64,000 bases of DNA from Bacteroidaceae bacterium (GTDB lineage Bacteria > Bacteroidota > Bacteroidia > Bacteroidales > Bacteroidaceae): contig JAFWPH010000016.1 of NCBI GenBank assembly GCA_017509605.1, positions 62,001-126,000 on the forward strand. Direction: 5' to 3'. The translations under genes were made by a program, and so were the position numbers. Within the stretch, counting starts at the first letter, position 1, and every line of letters starts with the position of its first letter. Shown here one piece after another: positions 45,501-53,796 of this stretch. The notes beneath the pieces are model-generated. The model had not been told where the DNA came from. It did not search any database and saw only the letters and a program-made list of their open reading frames with translations.

Positions 45501-45885
45501 TGTGACTGTGGCTGGATATGTGGAGACATCGATGAACGAGCAGGCAGCTCCCGCTTTCCGTTTCTTTAAGTACAACGCTGACGACGAGGCCATGGCCATC
45601 ATGAACCAGGACGGACTCTACTGGAATTCCTCTTTCTCTTGGACCAGTCCATACGACAAGGTGGCGACTACACCAACACCCAATTACGTGTTCGTGCTCT
45701 CCGACATGACCATCGACCAGGCATCGGGCATCAGACTGCCAGAGACCAATGCCGCTTTGGTGACCGCTACAGAGTACTACAGCATTTCGGGTGCCCGGAT
45801 CGACACACCTCAGAAGGGGGTGAACATCCGCAGGCAGAAACTCAGCGACGGACGCGTCGTGACGACTAAGATTTTGGTTAAGTAA
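42586..45885 (+). CDS. Large modular secreted protein, type IX tail, unknown function
   Basis: This 1099-residue protein has a signal peptide (MKLKFLLITLLASIGMLFSSNVMA). It has a symmetrical layout. An N-terminal trefoil-like region (about 42-205) opens with DGNYRIYTEVNGTKYYLYS. Two beta-sandwich-plus-helix units follow at about 236-565 and 602-872, sharing ASVISFVVPKDGFYQMDA / PAIMFTAPKDGVYKVDF and similar helical FIVAR-like spacers. A second trefoil-like region (about 880-1040) opens with EGTYAINVIDTDKYLTR. The last 45 residues (EYYSISGARIDTPQKGVNI and on) resemble the type IX tails of Prevotella secreted proteins. No catalytic motif is recognised; a polysaccharide-binding role is guessed. 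It is alone in its transcript. Confidence 0.7.
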   Translation: MKLKFLLITLLASIGMLFSSNVMADEPVQPTEAERVLANQTISDGNYRIYTEVNGTKYYLYSQERNVLLTADKNVASEYTFEYKTGLAKFADEAWRVSYNDTYRFSNGSNSATDGQDHLSMAESKNDRNDFERQVWYAREDAQHSGEYVYAVRCTNATCDNETVWQSWSKNCYWTVNTSADLPYPCYDVTNAGKGSFVWKLESTKEEYAPIAVYKLNDLTAEEFAQNPTENGQWRFEKFNYATGDYSLFTQYSDSNAANFVDVYQPDRVAGERIVEIDGIESFSVNNTFASVLRSGWSDYPVYNEGGTTANSKERFCYVVRDPKFGYEVYANDEYASVISFVVPKDGFYQMDATMVRQDVPADRGVLSVVPRYRYSTASDINYANPRYGMTPMYFGQIGGEIDGFIAGTAHINQGGQQRYIAQQPQDISMSFEAKAGDIISFEVNTDSTYVMSSWARDYYGRTFYNNLTISEVTETFARQNDNFADTYGESDLIKTLLALVEEYEDFLGDVDYGNEYGQYNFELGNQVSELTGYIYEAIEKGQIHAFNAQSYYDDLQELWRKFLESKVDVNLDIFGNYLLYSTDVLTGEVSYDEAMLANNSDDPWGFYYYEVANGTYHQFANHDTGSKFGDSCNAWYKGSGDWLYITDNGSVHPMTNFAPAIMFTAPKDGVYKVDFSCYRPNPNASVENPLYIRARFMDKETTTQPKEAFMFAKEYGSVANDGEGGKAPITMQYFVNMKEGDKITWEVDCYTTNRNSSAGTQITQLMVCSMLDEDTPFTLEYAQESGIDLFDSYTMGDPTALNEAIAAAQEVINNYKDMVGSDGGMYSEELYNELFTLIETAQAMVENGDTQYNMDLLAIALNKAAETFLSSRMPYEVFIEGTYAINVIDTDKYLTRKNKNANGSNYYAAFTNYDGVVADATKNGAEISEYSWTFTFKKITKEIPTGEYDEVTGDEITYSVEQTSIYDDFGYVTVAGYVETSMNEQAAPAFRFFKYNADDEAMAIMNQDGLYWNSSFSWTSPYDKVATTPTPNYVFVLSDMTIDQASGIRLPETNAALVTATEYYSISGARIDTPQKGVNIRRQKLSDGRVVTTKILVK

Positions 45886-45910
45886 TTGTATTGATTGATT
45901 TTGGATGTGG

Positions 45911-45961
45911 ATGGATTTGGGTGCAAATCCTCACGGAGATGCACCCATTTCCATTATTTTT
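45911..45961 (+). terminator. Intrinsic terminator after the secreted-protein gene
   Basis: ATGGA...GGGTGCA (45911-45925) pairs with TGCACCC...TCCAT (45940-45954), the core GGGTGCA/TGCACCC being perfect. A T-rich run follows directly (45955-45961). Confidence 0.8.
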
Positions 45962-45964
45962 CAC

Positions 45965-45972
45965 TAAATTTG
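45965..45972 (+). promoter_or_regulatory. -7 element of the polysaccharide-degradation operon
   Basis: TAAATTTG matches TAnnTTTG and lies 25 bp before the ATG at 45998. The terminator just upstream suggests that the operon has its own start. No -33 TTG was found at the expected distance. Confidence 0.5.
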
Positions 45973-45997
45973 CGTTGAACTAACCATTGATGAACCT

Positions 45998-48430
45998 ATG
46001 AAAAAGTATTTTCTGACAATTATCTTTCTATGCCAGTTTATTCCACTTGGCATTTATGCACAGACTGTAAGCGGTTTCCGTCATCCTGGCGGCCTTTACA
46101 CTGACGCTGACTTCCAAAGGGTCAAACAGCAAATTGCGGATGGCAACGAGAGAGTCATAGCGGCATACAACGTACTCAAGACAGCGGCATATGCCCAGTC
46201 GTCGGCAGGGACCAGCCCTGTGGAAACCATCGTCCGTGGAGGTGGGGCAGGCGAGAATTATATCAATGCGGCACGTGGAGCTACCATCGCCTACCAGAAT
46301 GCGTTGAGGTGGAAAATCGAGGGCAACAAGGCATGCGCCAACCACGCAGTTGAGGTGCTGATGAGATGGTGTAACACCACTAAGGCTATCAGTGGCAACA
46401 GCGACCAGTGCTTGGCATACGGGCTCTACGGCTACCAGTTCGCACAGGCTGCAGAACTCATGCGTGATTACGAAGGATGGAAACCCGAAGACTTCCAGGC
46501 CTTCCAGCGGTGGATGCTCGATGTCTGGTATCCTGGATGCATCGGTTTCTTGCGTAGTCGTAATGGCACGTGGGAGAATGCCGGCAGGTGGTGGCAGGCT
46601 CCTGGACACTACTGGAGCAACTGGGGACTGTGCAATGCCATGGCCCTGTTGAGCATCGGCGTGCTCTGCGACGATGTGTTCATTTACAACCAAGGTCTCT
46701 CCTTTATAAAGTACGACCAAGTGGGCACATTCAAAGACCCACGGACAGCCAATCCCATCTTGAACGACGGACTGACCGAGTTCTGGGGCAACCTCATCGT
46801 CACCACCACGGAATGGGAAAAAGAGACGGGTGCTTACGGCAAGGTAGGGCAGATGAACGAGAGCGGCCGCGACACCGGACACAGCGCCATGGCACTTGGA
46901 TTGGCAGTCGATATTGCGAGGATGTCATGGAACCAGGGCGACGATCTCTTCGCCTATATGGACCATCGTTTGGCCGCTGGCATAGAGTATGTGGCCGCCC
47001 AGTGTCAGAGTGTGTCTGGTCTTCCTTGGGTTAACTACCATTACGGCAGCAGCGGTTATTATTACACCGACAGTCGTGCATGGCTCATGACCGAACCCGC
47101 TTTGGGAGCCCAGATACGTCCATATTGGGCTACTGTCACTGGAATCTATGAGGGGGTGAAGGGCGTAAAGATGCCTTTCTCAGAGAAATGTCTCGACGCA
47201 ATGGGCATCGATGCTGGTGGACAGGGCGGTACCAGCGGTGGCTATGACCATCTGGGCTATTCCGTCCTGATGAACACTTTCGGGGATGCCAAGTACAAGG
47301 GCAAATACATCAACCCCAATCCGCCAACAGAACTCACTCCACAGATCAAAGAAGGAACCAAGACCATTAAACACAACGAACTAGGAGGACTTACCAACAC
47401 CTACCAGACCACTGCCGTGAACAACCGTGCTGTGGCAGAAGGAACAGTACTCACGCTCATCCCTTGTTTGCCCGATGGTGAGGAAGACACTGGGAAATGG
47501 ATTTGGAACACTGGAGAGAATACACGGGAAATCACCGTCACTGCCAACCGCTCCTTTGTCTATCGCGTCACCTACACCAACCAGCAGGGGGTGGAGAGCG
47601 AACTCTGTTTCTCTATTGCCGTGCAGGGCGATTGCCATGACTGCCATATCACACCTTCCATTACGTACAATGGCACCACCACAGAAACAGATGTCGTGGT
47701 GATCAAACCTGGTAAGTCTGTGACGCTGAAAATCGACTGCCGTGAAGGTTGGGGCAATTTCCTTTGGGAGAACGGTAAGACCACACAGTCCGTCACCCTG
47801 ACTAACATCAAGGAGTCACAGACAATCAAAGGATGTTTCCAAAACCAGGGAGGACGAAAGACCTGGCACACCTTCCATATCTACGTCAACCCTTACGACG
47901 CTGACCCCGACCGATTAGCAGAGGTGGGCAACTACCGGATACACCATATCCCCACCGATTCTTATCTCACCAATAAGGGAGATTCGGCCGATTTTCAACC
48001 ATTCAAGGAAAACGACATAACACAGATTTGGAACGTCGAGCGACTCTACGCTGCCAAATACAACCTCATGTCGCTTTCCGACTCACTCTACATGACCAAA
48101 AACGGTAATATGAACCAAGTCAAGGCCAGGCCACACCGAATTGTCTTCGCACAGGGTGCCGACTATTGCACGTTCAGCAATTCCGACAACCAGTACTGGG
48201 AGGTTGATGACGAACTCAACCTGATACTCGGACAACAGACACTGCTCTATGAGTTCCCTTTTGAACTCCTCGCTGTCAACGACGAAGAACTGACCCCCGT
48301 CAACGATATACCTTTCACTAAACAGCAACAGGCATATTACACGTTAAGCGGGATAAGGGTCAACGAACCACAGAAGGGGGTGACCATCGTGAGGGACAGC
48401 AATGGCAGAACATATAAGATAAGAAAATGA
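45998..48430 (+). CDS. Alginate-lyase-family polysaccharide lyase with type IX tail
   Basis: This 810-residue secreted enzyme has a signal MKKYFLTIIFLCQFIPLGIYAQ. Residues about 30-400 form an alpha/alpha-toroid of the alginate-lyase superfamily: YWSNWG (205-210), WENAGRWW (192-199) and the catalytic-region NESGRDTGHSAMALG (287-301). The closest named relatives by motif are lyases acting on uronic-acid polysaccharides (PL38-like), but the exact family cannot be fixed by eye. Residues about 435-700 are beta-sandwich modules. The end AYYTLSGIRVNEPQKGVTIVR matches the tail of the neighbouring 1099-residue protein. Its stop overlaps GH88 by ATGA. Confidence 0.75.
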   Translation: MKKYFLTIIFLCQFIPLGIYAQTVSGFRHPGGLYTDADFQRVKQQIADGNERVIAAYNVLKTAAYAQSSAGTSPVETIVRGGGAGENYINAARGATIAYQNALRWKIEGNKACANHAVEVLMRWCNTTKAISGNSDQCLAYGLYGYQFAQAAELMRDYEGWKPEDFQAFQRWMLDVWYPGCIGFLRSRNGTWENAGRWWQAPGHYWSNWGLCNAMALLSIGVLCDDVFIYNQGLSFIKYDQVGTFKDPRTANPILNDGLTEFWGNLIVTTTEWEKETGAYGKVGQMNESGRDTGHSAMALGLAVDIARMSWNQGDDLFAYMDHRLAAGIEYVAAQCQSVSGLPWVNYHYGSSGYYYTDSRAWLMTEPALGAQIRPYWATVTGIYEGVKGVKMPFSEKCLDAMGIDAGGQGGTSGGYDHLGYSVLMNTFGDAKYKGKYINPNPPTELTPQIKEGTKTIKHNELGGLTNTYQTTAVNNRAVAEGTVLTLIPCLPDGEEDTGKWIWNTGENTREITVTANRSFVYRVTYTNQQGVESELCFSIAVQGDCHDCHITPSITYNGTTTETDVVVIKPGKSVTLKIDCREGWGNFLWENGKTTQSVTLTNIKESQTIKGCFQNQGGRKTWHTFHIYVNPYDADPDRLAEVGNYRIHHIPTDSYLTNKGDSADFQPFKENDITQIWNVERLYAAKYNLMSLSDSLYMTKNGNMNQVKARPHRIVFAQGADYCTFSNSDNQYWEVDDELNLILGQQTLLYEFPFELLAVNDEELTPVNDIPFTKQQQAYYTLSGIRVNEPQKGVTIVRDSNGRTYKIRK

Positions 48431-49647
48431 GAAATAGTTGTTTTCTATTGGTCGCAGGACTGGTGATGCTGACGGGGTGCAGCCAGCAGTTCGATGTCGG
48501 CCAGCACATCGGATACTGCCACCAACAGGTGAAGCACTCGCTCAGCGAACTTGCACCGATTGACTATACACAGACTCCGCGCAACATAGGACCAGAGGAG
48601 TCACACTGGAACCTGAAGGACGCCAAGACATCCGAGGAGTGGTGCTCTGGTTTTTTCCCAGGCATACTGTGGATGTGTGGCGAGAAAGAACAGGCAGCAC
48701 GATATACGCAAGAACTGGAATGTCTTGCCTACCGACCGGCTTACGATCATGACCTTGGATTCCAGATGATTGGGTCATTCCTCAAGGGATGGCAGTGTCT
48801 CGACGAGAAAAGCGATGCTGACAAGGCCACCAAAGACCATTACCGACAAGTGCTGATTGATGCGGCCGACACTTTGGCCACCCTCTTCAATCCCCGTGTA
48901 GGCACCTTGCTCTCCTGGCCAAGGAATGTGGGCATGTTCGGCGGACATAACACCATCATCGACAACATGATCAATCTTGAATTGCTCTTCTGGGCCGATC
49001 AGCAACTTAAAGAAGGGCAAGGCAGCACATACGACGGAAGGTTGTCCAGGATTGCCGTGAGTCATGCCGACACCACGATGAGGTATCATTTCCGGGAAGA
49101 TGGAACCATCAACCATGTCGCTGTCTATGATACAATCACAGGCAGGCATATCCGAAACTGCAACCATCAGGGTTATGACGACAATTCTTTGTGGAGCCGC
49201 GGACAGGCTTGGGCGATTTATGGTTACACCATGGTCTATCGTTATACAAGGGATGCCAAGTACCTCGACTTCGCTCAGAAGGTCACGGATGTGATGCTGT
49301 CGCAACTGCCAGAAGACCATATCCCATATTGGGACATGCGCGACCCGAAGATTCCCGATACCTATCGCGACGCCTCTGCGGCAGCCATCATTGCTTCGGC
49401 GCTCATCGAATTGGCAGGATACGTAGAACAAGACAAGGCGCAAAAGTATATCCGTGAGGCTCAAACCATATTGGAAACACTCTCGTCAGCCGACTACCAG
49501 AGCCGCGACCGTAACCCCGCTTTCCTCCTTCATTCTGTTGGCAATATGCCTGCAGGCAGTGAGATTGACGCCAGCATCATTTACGCAGACTACTATTACA
49601 TTGAAGCATTGACACGATTCAATAACTATCGTAATACATGGAAATGA
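48427..49647 (+). CDS. GH88 unsaturated glucuronyl hydrolase lipoprotein
   Basis: This 406-residue lipoprotein (MRNSCFLLVAGLVMLTGC, Cys18) is a GH88 enzyme that removes unsaturated uronic acids from the non-reducing ends of lyase products. The family signature YDHDLGFQMIGS carries Asp107/Asp109 and TIIDNMINLELLFWA carries Asp179, corresponding to the catalytic Asp pair of UGL. WCSGFFPGILW and the YTRDAKYLDFAQK segment also fit. It overlaps the lyase gene by 4 bp and the GH43 gene by 4 bp, so all three are translationally coupled. Its presence fits lyase products with a delta-4,5-unsaturated end. Confidence 0.9.
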   Translation: MRNSCFLLVAGLVMLTGCSQQFDVGQHIGYCHQQVKHSLSELAPIDYTQTPRNIGPEESHWNLKDAKTSEEWCSGFFPGILWMCGEKEQAARYTQELECLAYRPAYDHDLGFQMIGSFLKGWQCLDEKSDADKATKDHYRQVLIDAADTLATLFNPRVGTLLSWPRNVGMFGGHNTIIDNMINLELLFWADQQLKEGQGSTYDGRLSRIAVSHADTTMRYHFREDGTINHVAVYDTITGRHIRNCNHQGYDDNSLWSRGQAWAIYGYTMVYRYTRDAKYLDFAQKVTDVMLSQLPEDHIPYWDMRDPKIPDTYRDASAAAIIASALIELAGYVEQDKAQKYIREAQTILETLSSADYQSRDRNPAFLLHSVGNMPAGSEIDASIIYADYYYIEALTRFNNYRNTWK

Positions 49648-51296
49648 AAAAGATGAACGCAACTCTGTTCAAGTTGATGCCCATTTATCTGTTTTTGACA
49701 TTGTGTCCGCTCTCTGTGAATGGACAGTACCGTTCAGAAGTATGGTCGCCCGACAATGGTGACGGAACCTACACCAACCCCGTGCTCTATGCTGATTACT
49801 CAGATCCAGATATCTGTGCTGTAGGCGAGGATTACTATCTGACAGCCAGCTCTTTCAATTGTGTGCCTGGATTGCCCATTCTTCATTCTCGTGACCTTGT
49901 GAACTGGGAAATCATCGGTCACGCCCTTCAGGTGCAGGAGCCATGCGAGTTGTTCAACCAGCCCCAACACGGCAAGGGTGTATGGGCGCCATCCATCCGT
50001 TATCACAATGAGGAATTTTACATTTATTGGGGCGACCCCGACCACGGTGTTTTCATGGTAAAGACAAAAGATCCGGCAGGCGTGTGGTCGAAACCAACCT
50101 GTGTGATAGCGGGAAAGGGAATGATTGACCCTTGTCCACTATGGGATGACGACGGACGATGTTATCTCGTGAACGGATGGGCCAACTCACGGGTAGGTTT
50201 CAACTCTGTGCTCTCCGTGCGCGAATTGAGTGCTGACGGAACGCATGCTCTCTCACAGCCTCGCATCGTCTTTGACGGAGGTCAGGAAAACCATACAGCC
50301 GAAGGGCCAAAGTTCTACAAACGGGATGGGTGGTATTGGATTCTCTGTCCAGCAGGAGGTGTGGAGAAAGGATGGCAACTGGCCATGCGCTCCCAGTCTG
50401 TCTATGGACCTTACGAATGGAAACAGGTCATGTGGCAGGGGAAAACCGATGTCAACGGTCCACATCAAGGCGGTTGGGTACACACGTCCTACGCCGAAGA
50501 TTGGTTCTTGCACTTCAACGACAAAGGTGTTTATGGCCGTGTGGTATATCTCCAACCCGTTGATTGGTCATCGGGATGGCCAATAATCGGCAATAAGGGC
50601 GAACCCTATACAAGACATCGCAAGCCGAAATCTTCAAGCACTCGTCTTGTAAATCCACAAGAGAGCGATGACTTCACAGACGGTCTTGGACTGCAATGGC
50701 AGTGGCACGCCAACTACAATCAGTTATGGGGACAACCCACAGCAGACGGATGTTACCGGCTCTATACGATGGATCTGCCAGAAGACTTCCATAACCTATG
50801 GGAGGTTCCGAACCTGATGCTGCAAAAGACACCTGCTTCCAGTTTCACGGCAACGGCAAAGATACGTTTTGCATCGAAGGAGGATAAACAGTATGGCGGC
50901 ATTGTGATGATGGGGCGTGACTATAGTGCTTTGGTCGTTCTTCGTCAAGGTGACGCCTTCCTGTTGCAACGGCATTCCTGCAAGGGAGCCGATGAAGGAG
51001 AAACGGAAGAACAGATCACGCTTGCCTCCCTGCCACCTACCGACCGTGATACCATTCCCTATGCTCCTGCCGTCTATCTCGACCTTTATTTGCGTATGAC
51101 AGTCAAGGACGGTATTTGTGCGTATAGTTACAGTCTCGATGGCAAGCGGTTCAAGCAGGCTGGAGAATACTTCCAGATGCGCGAGGGCAAATGGATTGGA
51201 TCTAAGTTCGGCTTTGTGGCTGAATGTCGTGACCGTAAGGATCGCCGTGGATGGTTGGATGTCGATTGGATTAGAATTACCAAAACAAAAGAATAA
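49644..51296 (+). CDS. GH43-family glycosidase with C-terminal sandwich domain
   Basis: This about 550-residue exported enzyme has a signal MKKMNATLFKLMPIYLFLTLCPLSVNGQ; the start at 49644 makes an ATGA overlap with GH88, matching the other junctions. The five-blade propeller carries the catalytic base in YADYSDPDI (Asp54), the second acidic residue in MIDPCPLWDDDG and the acid in HTAEGPKFYKRDGW. The subfamily style (GLPILHSRDLVNWEIIG) is that of arabinofuranosidase/xylosidase-type enzymes. Residues about 345-550 form a concanavalin-like domain. It likely removes arabinose, xylose or related side residues from the target polysaccharide. Confidence 0.9.
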   Translation: MKKMNATLFKLMPIYLFLTLCPLSVNGQYRSEVWSPDNGDGTYTNPVLYADYSDPDICAVGEDYYLTASSFNCVPGLPILHSRDLVNWEIIGHALQVQEPCELFNQPQHGKGVWAPSIRYHNEEFYIYWGDPDHGVFMVKTKDPAGVWSKPTCVIAGKGMIDPCPLWDDDGRCYLVNGWANSRVGFNSVLSVRELSADGTHALSQPRIVFDGGQENHTAEGPKFYKRDGWYWILCPAGGVEKGWQLAMRSQSVYGPYEWKQVMWQGKTDVNGPHQGGWVHTSYAEDWFLHFNDKGVYGRVVYLQPVDWSSGWPIIGNKGEPYTRHRKPKSSSTRLVNPQESDDFTDGLGLQWQWHANYNQLWGQPTADGCYRLYTMDLPEDFHNLWEVPNLMLQKTPASSFTATAKIRFASKEDKQYGGIVMMGRDYSALVVLRQGDAFLLQRHSCKGADEGETEEQITLASLPPTDRDTIPYAPAVYLDLYLRMTVKDGICAYSYSLDGKRFKQAGEYFQMREGKWIGSKFGFVAECRDRKDRRGWLDVDWIRITKTKE

Positions 51297-51302
51297 CTTC
51301 TT

Positions 51303-53696
51303 ATGCGTACTTATTTCTTATTCAGTTTGCTGTTCTTCTTGGCTCCTTCTGCCGAAGCACAAGTCACCGAAAATTACAAGATGGCCGGCCCTTACGAGGT
51401 AGTTGCTCGTGACGGTGAGTACAGGGCAAGTAAGGGAGGAAGTGAACGCGACATGAAGGCTGCATACGACCTGGCAAAGGCTGGACTTGAAATCAATTAC
51501 GATGTCACAGCAGACAACATGACACGCCAGGCGCTCAGCATCGTGAATGCCTACGCCAAGACACTCCAGCGGATAGATGGGCACGATGCACCGCTATGTC
51601 TCATACAAGGCTACAACTTGGTCAGGGCCATGACAATTCTGGAGCAGCATAAGACACCAGAATGGGATGCAATGGTGCGACGTGCATTCCTGCCCGTCAT
51701 CGATAAGTTCGACGCCGACTCACCTTATGCCAATGGCAACTGGGGAGCCATCGTCAACCGTATGCGGATGGCGTGTGCTATCTACTTGCACGACGATGAC
51801 CTCTACAAGACTGCGGTGGATTATTACCTCCATGCCAATGACAATGGTTCCTTGCCCAAATATATTAGTGAGACAGGTCAGTGTCAGGAAACAGGACGCG
51901 ACCAAGCGCATGCACAACTCGGACTGGAGGCGCTTTGCCAGACCTGTGAGATGGCATGGCAAAAAGGTGATGACCTCTGGGGAGCGCTCGACAACCGGCT
52001 GATGAAGGGACTGGAATACACTGCCCGCTATAACTTGGGTTATGATGTGCCTTTCGAGCGCTGGACCGATTGCACAGGACTCTATAACGATTGGACCGAA
52101 CCAGGGGCGATGCAACGTGGAAAGATACGCGAGATATACAACGAGGCTTACCAGCACTATGTGGGCGAGAAAGGGCTGAAGATGCCTTACGTCAAGAAAA
52201 TCCTTGACTTGCAGGCAAAAGCAGAGAAACAAGGCAAGGTGACAGCAAACACCGAGTCACGTGTCTTCACGGTTCCCGGTGTGAAGGAAGGAACAAAACT
52301 CCATCAGGTCTTTACCTACGATGCACCCGAGGGCGCGCCATTGAAACACGACTACGAGGTCTTCATCCAACCGCGCGGTAGCAAGGACTGGACCAGAATA
52401 GACACCTATATGGCGAAGGTCAACGCGCCTATAGGCAACAACAAGCACAAGGTCTGCGAGATATCGTATGCTTTCTTCGATTTCACGGGCGATGTCTTTG
52501 TCAGGGTGGTCTGCAAGAACAAGAAATACAAACAAGCACGCGTCCGTCCCGACTATAGGGGAGTGATTGCCAATGTACAGAACGATTCCACCGTGCAGTT
52601 CCTGCTCTTCCAACCCGAGAATGTCAGTGTGGAGTTTGATGGCTCTATCACCGACAACTTGTTGCTCTTCACCAGCAAACCGCCAATGCCCGTAGATGAG
52701 GCGCGCGCGGAAGCCAAACGGCAAGGACGTGAGTTTGTCTATTATGCACCTGGTCTCTATACAGAGGATAGCATTGTCGTTCAGTCCAACACAACTTATT
52801 ACTTGGCTGGCGGTGCTTATTTCACAGGTACTTTTGCCATCAACAAAGTCCACGATGCCAACATACTGGGCCGAGGTGTCGCGCGGCCCCAAAAAGGATA
52901 TGAAGGTTGTCATGTTTATCGCAGTCGCAATGTGCTGGTCGAAGGACTCATACTCAACACCTGCCCAATTGGCGAGAGCCATGATGTCACATTGCACGAT
53001 GTGAAAAGCATCTCCTTCCCCCAGTGGGGCGACGGACTGAATGTCTTCGGAGGATGTACCGATATCCTTTACGACCGCGTCTTCTGCCGCAACTCCGATG
53101 ACTGTACCACTGCCTATGCCACACGCAAGGGGTTCCGTGGCAGTGTCAATGGAGTGACCATGCGCAACTCTACCCTTTGGGCTGATGTGGCTCACCCCAT
53201 CATGATAGGCATTCATGGCATAGGTGACAAATCGGAGGTGAGTGACTCCATCTGCAACCTGCGCTATGAGAACATAGATATTCTCTGCCAAAGTGAGCCA
53301 CAGGTGGATTACCAGGGATGTCTCGCTATCAACTGCGGTGACAACAACGTGGTGAAAGATGTGGTGTTCGACAACATCCGTATTGAGAACATCCACCAAG
53401 GTTCCCTCTTCCATGTCAAGACCTGCTACAACAGCAAGTATTGTTCTGCGCCTGGGCGCAGTGTGGAAAATGTCCTCTTCCGCAACATCCGTTACTACGG
53501 ACAGCAACCTTACATGTCAATCATCAGTGGTTACGATGAGGACCACAAGGTGCGCAACATCACATTTGAGGGTCTCAAAATCAATGGCCGCGCTATCTAC
53601 GACAAAATGCCAGGAAAACCAGGCTGGTACCAGACAGCCGATTTCGTTCCGGCATACGTGGATGCTCATGTAGAGAATTTGATATTCAACAAGTGA
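51303..53696 (+). CDS. Lyase-like toroid fused to a beta-helix glycosidase-like domain
   Basis: This 797-residue exported protein has a signal MRTYFLFSLLFFLAPSAEAQ. Residues about 40-300 repeat the alginate-lyase-type toroid with NGNWG (144-148) and CQETGRDQAHAQLG (194-207). A beta-sandwich region covers about 315-460. From about 480 a right-handed beta-helix follows with GH28/GH49-like motifs (WGDGLNVFGGCTDILYDRV, RNSDDCTTAYATRKG). Two catalytic modules in one chain are thus likely. No type IX tail is visible, so it may stay periplasmic. It begins 6 bp after the GH43 gene and closes the operon. The activity of the beta-helix part is unassigned. Confidence 0.72.
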   Translation: MRTYFLFSLLFFLAPSAEAQVTENYKMAGPYEVVARDGEYRASKGGSERDMKAAYDLAKAGLEINYDVTADNMTRQALSIVNAYAKTLQRIDGHDAPLCLIQGYNLVRAMTILEQHKTPEWDAMVRRAFLPVIDKFDADSPYANGNWGAIVNRMRMACAIYLHDDDLYKTAVDYYLHANDNGSLPKYISETGQCQETGRDQAHAQLGLEALCQTCEMAWQKGDDLWGALDNRLMKGLEYTARYNLGYDVPFERWTDCTGLYNDWTEPGAMQRGKIREIYNEAYQHYVGEKGLKMPYVKKILDLQAKAEKQGKVTANTESRVFTVPGVKEGTKLHQVFTYDAPEGAPLKHDYEVFIQPRGSKDWTRIDTYMAKVNAPIGNNKHKVCEISYAFFDFTGDVFVRVVCKNKKYKQARVRPDYRGVIANVQNDSTVQFLLFQPENVSVEFDGSITDNLLLFTSKPPMPVDEARAEAKRQGREFVYYAPGLYTEDSIVVQSNTTYYLAGGAYFTGTFAINKVHDANILGRGVARPQKGYEGCHVYRSRNVLVEGLILNTCPIGESHDVTLHDVKSISFPQWGDGLNVFGGCTDILYDRVFCRNSDDCTTAYATRKGFRGSVNGVTMRNSTLWADVAHPIMIGIHGIGDKSEVSDSICNLRYENIDILCQSEPQVDYQGCLAINCGDNNVVKDVVFDNIRIENIHQGSLFHVKTCYNSKYCSAPGRSVENVLFRNIRYYGQQPYMSIISGYDEDHKVRNITFEGLKINGRAIYDKMPGKPGWYQTADFVPAYVDAHVENLIFNK

Positions 53697-53755
53697 TGTG
53701 GCATCATAGCACACATGGGTAGTGTGTTCAATTTAGATTGATAATTGTTGAAAAC

Positions 53756-53788
53756 TTTCGTCTTTTCGGTCGGAATTATGTATTTTTG
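53756..53788 (+). promoter_or_regulatory. Promoter of the cobalamin operon, near-leaderless
   Basis: TATTTTTG (53781-53788) fits the -7 element; TTTC (53756-53759) lies 21 nt upstream as a weak -33. The first ATG is at 53797, so the transcript would have at most a few leader bases. No cobalamin riboswitch fits between the previous gene and this ATG (100 bp). Confidence 0.6.
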
Positions 53789-53796
53789 CAACAGTT

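Noticed and set aside
52257..53507. 416-codon minus-strand frame opposite the fusion enzyme gene
   Set aside because: No motif or credible start context; the plus strand encodes a clear exported multidomain protein in an overlapping operon.
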